This document shows positions 59,420 through 64,000 of a DNA stretch of 64,000 nucleotides, piece by piece. The stretch spans positions 1 to 64,000 of the forward strand of contig NZ_JAEMHM010000010.1 in assembly GCF_016458275.1 (NCBI RefSeq). Direction: 5' to 3'. The position numbers were made by a program, and so were the translations under genes. Position 1 is the stretch's first letter. Every line of letters begins with the position of its first letter. The stretch comes from Geomesophilobacter sediminis (GTDB lineage Bacteria; Desulfobacterota; Desulfuromonadia; Geobacterales; Geobacteraceae). The notes under the pieces were generated by a model that saw nothing but the letters and a program-made list of their open reading frames with translations, was not told the origin of the DNA and made no database searches.

Positions 59420-60859
59420 TTAAGGGATCTTGCTTCCCTTGCTCTTTTTCACCTTCAGGCGGACGTTGAAAGTCTGGCGCTTGAGCCCGAGCATGGTGGC
59501 GGCGGTTCCCTGGTTGCCGTTGGCCGTCTTCAGCGCCAGCCGCACCAAAAGGTCCTCCGCCTCCCGCAGGGTCGGGAAGTGCCCCCAGATCTCCTCGACG
59601 AGTCGCTGGGCGGCCGCGTCGTTGCCGGCCGGGACCGTCGCCAAAACGGCAGGCGGGTGCCCGGTCGTCATCCCGGCGCGAAAGGGCGCCTGTGAGATCA
59701 TCCTCCCCTGGCAGCGCGCCACCGCGTCCGACACCATACCCTGCAGTTCCCGTATATTGCCCGGGAAATGGTAGGTCGCGAGCAGCTCCAGGAGCTCTTG
59801 CGGATAGCTGGGGGGAGGGGTGCCGAGCCCCTCGGCGGTCCGGGCGATGAAGTGCTCCAAAAGAAGCGGTATGTCCTCCTTGCGCTCCCGAAGCGGGGGG
59901 AGCGCCACGTGGTGCACGTTGAGACGGTAGTAGAGGTCGTTTCGAAACTTGCCGGCGGCCACCAGCTTTTTCAAATCGCGGTTGGTGGCGCAGACGATGC
60001 GGGCCTCGCTGCGACGCGGGGTGTCCGCCCCGATCGGGTAGTATTCCGATTCCTGGAGCAGGCGCAAAAGCTTTACCTGGGATAGCTCCCCCAGGTCCCC
60101 GATTTCGTCCAGGAATAAGAGCCCTCCCGCCGCCCGGGCGATCAGTCCCTCGCGCGGCTGGTCCGCACCGGTGAAGGCGGAGCGCTTGTGGCCGAAGAGG
60201 GCGTCGGAAAACATGGCATCGTCCAGTCCGGCCACGTTGATCGCCACGAGCTCTCCCGGCGAGCCGACCAGGCGGTGCAGGGCCCGGGCCACCAGCTCTT
60301 TCCCGGTCCCCGATTCCCCGGTGATCAGGACCGGCTGCGGGGAGCGGGCCAGGACCTCGAGATACTGGAACAGCGAGCGCATCTTACGGCTGCGGGTGAC
60401 CAGGTCGCTAAACGCCTCCGGATGGTCCAGGCGGTCCTGAACCAGGTGATCGCGCAGGTCGTGGACCTGGGCCATCATCGCCTTCCACTCGAAGGCCTGC
60501 CTGAGCACGGTCAGGAGCCGCTCGTTCTCCACCGGCTTCACCAGGTAATCGAAGGCTCCCAGTTTCATACATTCGACCACCCGCTCCGGCTCGTAGGCCG
60601 CCGTCACGACCACCACGGGGACCTGCGGAAAGCGCTCCCTGAGCTCGGGGAGAAGCTCCATGCCGTTGGGCTGGGGCATGAAAAGGTCCAGGATCACGAC
60701 GTCCACGGCGCCGCCGGCCAGGTGTTCCAGGGTACGGCGGCTGTCCGACTCGGCGACCACCTGTTTCACCCCGCTGAGCTTCAGGGTCGCGGTATACGAT
60801 TTGAGGATCTGCGGCTCATCGTCGACGATGAGTACCCGTCCGGGGTCGGCAATTATCAC
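59420..60859 (-). CDS. Sigma54-dependent response regulator (NtrC type)
   Basis: The 479 residues begin with a receiver (VLIVDDEPQILKS, VVILDLFMPQPNG, VKPVENERLL). An AAA+ domain follows with GESGTGKELVARAL, SAFTGADQPREG (GAFTGA variant with Ser first), GGLLFLDEIGDL and FRNDLYYRLNVHHVALPPLRERKEDI. A C-terminal Fis-type HTH follows (NQGTAATMLGLKRQTFNVRLK). It activates sigma54 promoters after phosphorylation, most likely by the kinase encoded eight bases upstream. Start GTG, preceded by GAGGTG. Confidence 0.92.
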   Translation of the reverse strand: MIIADPGRVLIVDDEPQILKSYTATLKLSGVKQVVAESDSRRTLEHLAGGAVDVVILDLFMPQPNGMELLPELRERFPQVPVVVVTAAYEPERVVECMKLGAFDYLVKPVENERLLTVLRQAFEWKAMMAQVHDLRDHLVQDRLDHPEAFSDLVTRSRKMRSLFQYLEVLARSPQPVLITGESGTGKELVARALHRLVGSPGELVAINVAGLDDAMFSDALFGHKRSAFTGADQPREGLIARAAGGLLFLDEIGDLGELSQVKLLRLLQESEYYPIGADTPRRSEARIVCATNRDLKKLVAAGKFRNDLYYRLNVHHVALPPLRERKEDIPLLLEHFIARTAEGLGTPPPSYPQELLELLATYHFPGNIRELQGMVSDAVARCQGRMISQAPFRAGMTTGHPPAVLATVPAGNDAAAQRLVEEIWGHFPTLREAEDLLVRLALKTANGNQGTAATMLGLKRQTFNVRLKVKKSKGSKIP

Positions 60860-60867
60860 AGTTCACC

Positions 60868-62439
60868 TCATGCGTTGGGATGGGCGGTTTCCGGGACCGG
60901 CGCCAGGCGGAGGGTGAAGACGGTCCCTTCCCCCGGAACGCTCTGAAAGTCGAGGGTTCCCCCGGCGTCTTTTACGATGTTCGCGCTGATGGCAAGACCG
61001 AGCCCGGTCCCCCCCTGGTCGAGCCTGGTGGTGAAGAACGGCTCCATGATCCGCTGCGCCACTTCGGGGGAGATACCGCATCCGGTATCGGCGACCTGGA
61101 TCAAAACCTGGCCGCTGCCCGGATCACACGAAGTGGTAACCCGGATCTGGCCCTGCGGCCCGGAGAGGGCCTGCGCCGCATTGGCGATCAGGTTCATCAC
61201 CACCTGCTCCAACTGCAGCCGGTTCCCTCTGACCCGCGGCAGCCCCTCACCCGGCTCGATGCGGAAGTTCCGCGTGTAGCGGGCCACGTAGTGGTTGAGG
61301 ATGGCGCAGGCCAGGGAGACCACCTCGTTCACGTCCACCGGGACTTCGCTCCCGGTCCGGTCGTCGCGGCCAAAGCGCTTGAGGTTCTCCACGATGCTGC
61401 TGATCCGCTGCGCCCCGTCCAGGATGCCGTCGAAAAGCTCGGGGAGGATGCCCCTCATCTCACCGTAGGAACTCTGTCCCACCGGGAAGTCGCCGGTTTC
61501 CCGGTAGCGCTCCTCGAGCAGCGGCGCGATGTCGTCCCACGCCCCCTTGAGCAGGCGCGCGTTGAGCATGATGTAGTTGCTCGGGTTGTTCACCTCGTGC
61601 GCCACCGAGCTGACCAGCATCCCCAGCGAGGTCATGCGGTTCGCGTGGATCAGGCGTCCCTGCATCTGCTGGGCTTCCTCCTCGAGGCGGACCCGGCGGG
61701 TGATGTCGTGGAAGGTGGTGTAGAGGATCTTCTCCCCGCGCAACTGCACGACCTTGCCCCGGAAGGAGAGCAGGCGCTCGGTCCCGTCCGGCAGCGCCAG
61801 GGTCAGCCGCGGGATCTGCAGGTCGCCGCCGTGGTCCCGCAGCTCGTCAAGGGTTTCCTGCAGGGTGTTGCCGCCATCGCGGCTGCAGAACCGGGTCACC
61901 CCCCGGGCGCGGCAGGTATCGCGATCGCAGTCGAAGATGATTTCGGCCGCAGGGTTGACGTCCCGAATGGCGCCGTCGCTCTGGGAGAAGAGGATGATCC
62001 CGTCGTCGTTTTGCTCGAAGATCCTCCGGAAGCAGTCCTCGCTCTCCGAGAGGGCCTCCTCCGCCTTGCGCCGCTCGGCAGCCTCCTGTTCCAGCCGGGC
62101 GACCGCAGCGGTGAGTTCCTCGGTGCGCCGGGCGACCTTCTCTTCCAGGGCTTCCCGGTGACCGAGGAGCTCCCGCTCCTTGCCCCGGTAGTCTTCGAGA
62201 AGCTGCAGCAGCGGTTTCTGGACCGAAAAGTAGAGGATGGGAAAGAGGATGGTGACCAGGGAGGTGGCGTCGATAAAGTTCGCCGCGACGACGGACAGCT
62301 GCGGCATGCGGGACAGGGCGATCATCACCGCCATCTCGATGGCGAAGACGCTCAGGATGAGGATTGCCATCAGCCGGATCGGGGCGAAGATCAGCTTGGT
62401 GCGTTCCGGGCGGGCGGCCGCGGGTTGAGAACTGCTCAT
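60868..62439 (-). CDS. Membrane PAS-domain sensor histidine kinase
   Basis: The 523 residues have two N-terminal membrane helices (about 20-42 and 52-72), a coiled coil and a PAS domain (about 140-265). HisKA has H-box SSVAHEVNNPSNYIMLNARLL near 295, and a HATPase domain is present (LIANAAQALSGPQG, DTGCGISPEVAQ, GGTGLGLAISANIV). The HEVNNP/NPSNY form is NtrB-like. It forms a two-gene unit with the sigma54 regulator. Signal unknown. Start ATG; ORF preceded by GGAGGGAGAGG. Confidence 0.9.
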   Translation of the reverse strand: MSSSQPAAARPERTKLIFAPIRLMAILILSVFAIEMAVMIALSRMPQLSVVAANFIDATSLVTILFPILYFSVQKPLLQLLEDYRGKERELLGHREALEEKVARRTEELTAAVARLEQEAAERRKAEEALSESEDCFRRIFEQNDDGIILFSQSDGAIRDVNPAAEIIFDCDRDTCRARGVTRFCSRDGGNTLQETLDELRDHGGDLQIPRLTLALPDGTERLLSFRGKVVQLRGEKILYTTFHDITRRVRLEEEAQQMQGRLIHANRMTSLGMLVSSVAHEVNNPSNYIMLNARLLKGAWDDIAPLLEERYRETGDFPVGQSSYGEMRGILPELFDGILDGAQRISSIVENLKRFGRDDRTGSEVPVDVNEVVSLACAILNHYVARYTRNFRIEPGEGLPRVRGNRLQLEQVVMNLIANAAQALSGPQGQIRVTTSCDPGSGQVLIQVADTGCGISPEVAQRIMEPFFTTRLDQGGTGLGLAISANIVKDAGGTLDFQSVPGEGTVFTLRLAPVPETAHPNA

Positions 62440-62478
62440 CCTCTCCCTCCTTCCGCAATCGGAGATCGTAATTGCAAA

Positions 62479-62507
62479 AAAGCCCCGGAAATTTCTCCCC
62501 GGGGCTT
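62479..62507 (-). terminator. Intrinsic terminator of the cold-shock gene
   Basis: AAGCCCCGG (62480-62488) pairs with CCGGGGCTT (62499-62507). On the minus strand T residues (complement of 62476-62481) follow. It lies 41 bases past the csp stop and also near the kinase start. Confidence 0.85.
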
Positions 62508-62548
62508 CTGGTTTAGGTCATCTCGGATCGCTCGCGCGCTCGGACAAC

Positions 62549-62749
62549 TTAGATTTTGACCACGTTGGCAGCCTGCAGACCTTTCGGTCCCTTCTGGACT
62601 TCGAAGGTAACCTGATCGCCTTCCGCCAAGGACTTGAACCCGTCGCCCTGGATCGCGGAGAAATGCACGAAGACATCCTCGCCGTTATCCTGCTCAATGA
62701 ACCCGAAACCTTTGCTGTCGTTAAACCACTTCACTACACCTTTTGCCAT
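62549..62749 (-). CDS. cspA: Cold-shock protein, CspA family
   Basis: The 66-residue OB-fold protein starts [21 protein letters not shown], with both RNP motifs (KGFGFIEQ and VFVHFSAI) and ends ANVVKI. It is an RNA chaperone or antiterminator. Which paralogue is not clear from sequence, so the symbol is the family's. AAGGAG precedes the ATG by about nine bases. Confidence 0.95.
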   Translation of the reverse strand: MAKGVVKWFNDSKGFGFIEQDNGEDVFVHFSAIQGDGFKSLAEGDQVTFEVQKGPKGLQAANVVKI

Positions 62750-62803
62750 TACTGCGTTCTCCTTGATGCTTCTTCCTGTTTACTGTTACGTGCCTTGAGG
62801 TCG

Positions 62804-62845
62804 AAAAACCCCGGCCACTGCTTGATGATAAGCAAGTGGCCGGGG
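62804..62845 (-). terminator. Intrinsic terminator of the pyruvate:ferredoxin oxidoreductase gene
   Basis: CCCCGGCCACTGCTT (62809-62823) pairs with AAGCAAGTGGCCGGGG (62830-62845), one bulged base. On the minus strand T residues follow (complement of 62804-62808). Confidence 0.88.
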
Positions 62846-62859
62846 AGGTGTCAAGCTAA

Positions 62860-64000
62860 TTACTCCTCGCCGTACTTGAGGTCGGCCATCTTCTTGTAGA
62901 GGTCGAAGCGGCGTGCGGTGAGGATGGTGGCGCGCTCCATGAGGGCCGCGGCCGCATCAGGGTTGTTCTTCTTGAGCACGCGGAAGCGGTTCTCGCCGTA
63001 GCAGAACTCCTCCAGGGAGATCGACGGATCCTTGGAGTCGAGCTGGAGCGGGTTTTTGCCCTGCTCGGAAAGATCCGGGTTGTAGCGGACCAGCGGCCAG
63101 TGACCGCAGGCAACCGCCTTCTTCTGCTCGTCGACGGCGGTGGTCATGTTGATGCCGTGGGCGATGCAGTGGCTGTAGGCGAGGATCAGCGACGGGCCGT
63201 CGAAGGCTTCCGCTTCCATGAACGCCTTGACGCACTGGGCCGGGTTGGAGAGGGCGACCTTGGCGACGTAGACGTTGCCGTAGGCCATGGCGATCATCGC
63301 CAGGTCCTTCTTGGCCTGCGGCTTGCCGCCCGCGGCGAACTGGGCCACCGCACCCATCGGGGTGGATTTGGAGGCCTGGCCGCCGGTGTTGGAGTAGACC
63401 TCGGTGTCGAGGACCAGGAGGTTCACGTTCTTGCCGGAGGCGATGACGTGGTCCAGGCCGCCGTAGCCGATGTCATAGGCCCAGCCGTCGCCGCCGACGA
63501 TCCAGACCGACTTCTTGACCAGGTAATCGGCCAGGGTCTGGAGCTGCTTGGCGGCCTCGTCGGTGCGGCCGGCGATCGCCTGCTTCAGCTCGGCGACGCG
63601 GGCGCGCTGCGCCTCGATGCCGGCCTGGGTGGACTGGTCGGCACCCTTGATCGCCTCGATGAGCCCTTTGAGCTTGTCGTCGCAGTTGCAGGAGCAGCCG
63701 CAGCCGGCCAGCCGGTCGAGGAGCTCGAGGGCGAACTGGTTGTGCTTGTCCACCGCCAGGCGCATGCCGAAGCCGAACTCGGCGTTGTCCTCGAACAGGG
63801 AGTTGGACCAGGCCGGGCCGCGGCCGTCGGCGTTCTTCGCCCACGGGGTGGTCGGCAGGTTGCCGCCGTAGATCGAGGAGCAGCCGGTCGCGTTGGCGAT
63901 GAGGGCGCGGTCGCCGAAGAGCTGGGAGAGGAGCTTCAGATACGGGGTCTCGCCGCAGCCGGCGCAGGCACCGGAGTACTCGAAGAGCGGACGGACCAGC
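62860..64000 (-). CDS. nifJ: Pyruvate:ferredoxin oxidoreductase, C-terminal third (cut by window edge)
   Basis: The visible 379 residues end at 62860, and the frame stays open to 64000. They contain the TPP-binding domain: GACAGCGETPYLKLLSQLFGD, NATGCSSIYGGN, GDGWAYDIGYGGLDHV, and NLLVLDTEVYSNTGGQASKSTPMGAVAQFAA. A C-terminal domain follows with SYSHCIAHGINMT-type and ARRFDLYKKMADLK sequence. PFOR decarboxylates pyruvate to acetyl-CoA with ferredoxin reduction, and the single-chain form is expected to be about 1190 residues. An anaerobic core enzyme. Whole-gene features, including the ferredoxin domain, are off the window. Confidence 0.93.
   Translation of the reverse strand, partial: LVRPLFEYSGACAGCGETPYLKLLSQLFGDRALIANATGCSSIYGGNLPTTPWAKNADGRGPAWSNSLFEDNAEFGFGMRLAVDKHNQFALELLDRLAGCGCSCNCDDKLKGLIEAIKGADQSTQAGIEAQRARVAELKQAIAGRTDEAAKQLQTLADYLVKKSVWIVGGDGWAYDIGYGGLDHVIASGKNVNLLVLDTEVYSNTGGQASKSTPMGAVAQFAAGGKPQAKKDLAMIAMAYGNVYVAKVALSNPAQCVKAFMEAEAFDGPSLILAYSHCIAHGINMTTAVDEQKKAVACGHWPLVRYNPDLSEQGKNPLQLDSKDPSISLEEFCYGENRFRVLKKNNPDAAAALMERATILTARRFDLYKKMADLKYGEE

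Overview
The window is about 64 kb of GC-rich (roughly 60% or more), densely coded chromosome from a delta-type proteobacterium. It looks like a Geobacter relative (Geobacterales, Citrifermentans/Geomonas type). The reasons are a recA-pilT-recX-alaS gene string, an hrcA-grpE-dnaK-dnaJ cluster under a CIRCE element, a lipoprotein cytochrome c, a pyruvate:ferredoxin oxidoreductase, a flavodiiron protein, many histidine kinases and response regulators, and intergenic palindromes and heptamer repeats. The organism call is inference from gene content; there is no rRNA marker. I saw no prophage, insertion sequence, CRISPR array, tRNA or rRNA.

1-15.1 kb: an almost unbroken minus-strand series. Reading leftward it runs larB, larC, pgpA, cinA (the last three with overlapping stop/start codons), a PAS-GAF histidine kinase, recA, pilT, recX, alaS, a receiver-kinase hybrid, argB and argD. 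15.4-22.1 kb: hrcA, grpE, dnaK, dnaJ and a Nuc-like phospholipase D domain protein, with a clear sigma70 promoter and a perfect CIRCE operator in front of hrcA, preceded by hemW.

22.3-28.1 kb: the plus strand carries a nitrilase-family amidase and a complete Tol-Pal cell-envelope module (tolQ, tolR, tolA, tolB, pal, ybgF/cpoB) with promoters and terminators. 28.1-32.5 kb: a short-chain dehydrogenase, an orphan protein, tatA, nadA, a gamma-carbonic anhydrase-like protein and an EndoIII-fold glycosylase that has lost the catalytic lysine. 32.8-41.8 kb: priA, a flavodiiron protein, a DEAD-box helicase, a di-haem lipoprotein, hup and a class A penicillin-binding protein.

42-50.2 kb: envelope genes. 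There are two outer-membrane beta-barrel candidates (TraF_2-like and DUF3187), a lysozyme-like transglycosylase, yceH, and an uncharacterised pair: a secreted LysM protein and a single-pass membrane protein with a degenerate receiver domain. Both have long Pro/Ala linkers. 50.4-54.7 kb: small orphan genes, a catalytically dead rhomboid with a zinc-ribbon tail, srkA, a lipoprotein, and a 57-residue zinc-ribbon protein. 54.7-64 kb: uvrA, a pentapeptide-repeat protein, a lone receiver, an NtrC-type regulator with its kinase, a cold-shock protein, and the C-terminal third of pyruvate:ferredoxin oxidoreductase, cut by the window edge.

Two repeat systems run through the intergenic spaces. One is a REPIN-like family of paired REP hairpins (GTGGGAGC plus a short stem with a TTCC loop) whose arms show compensatory base changes. 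The other is a set of heptamer arrays with different units but the same 7-base period, often placed as inverted pairs. There is also a nine-copy octamer array next to a 22-bp hairpin upstream of nadA.
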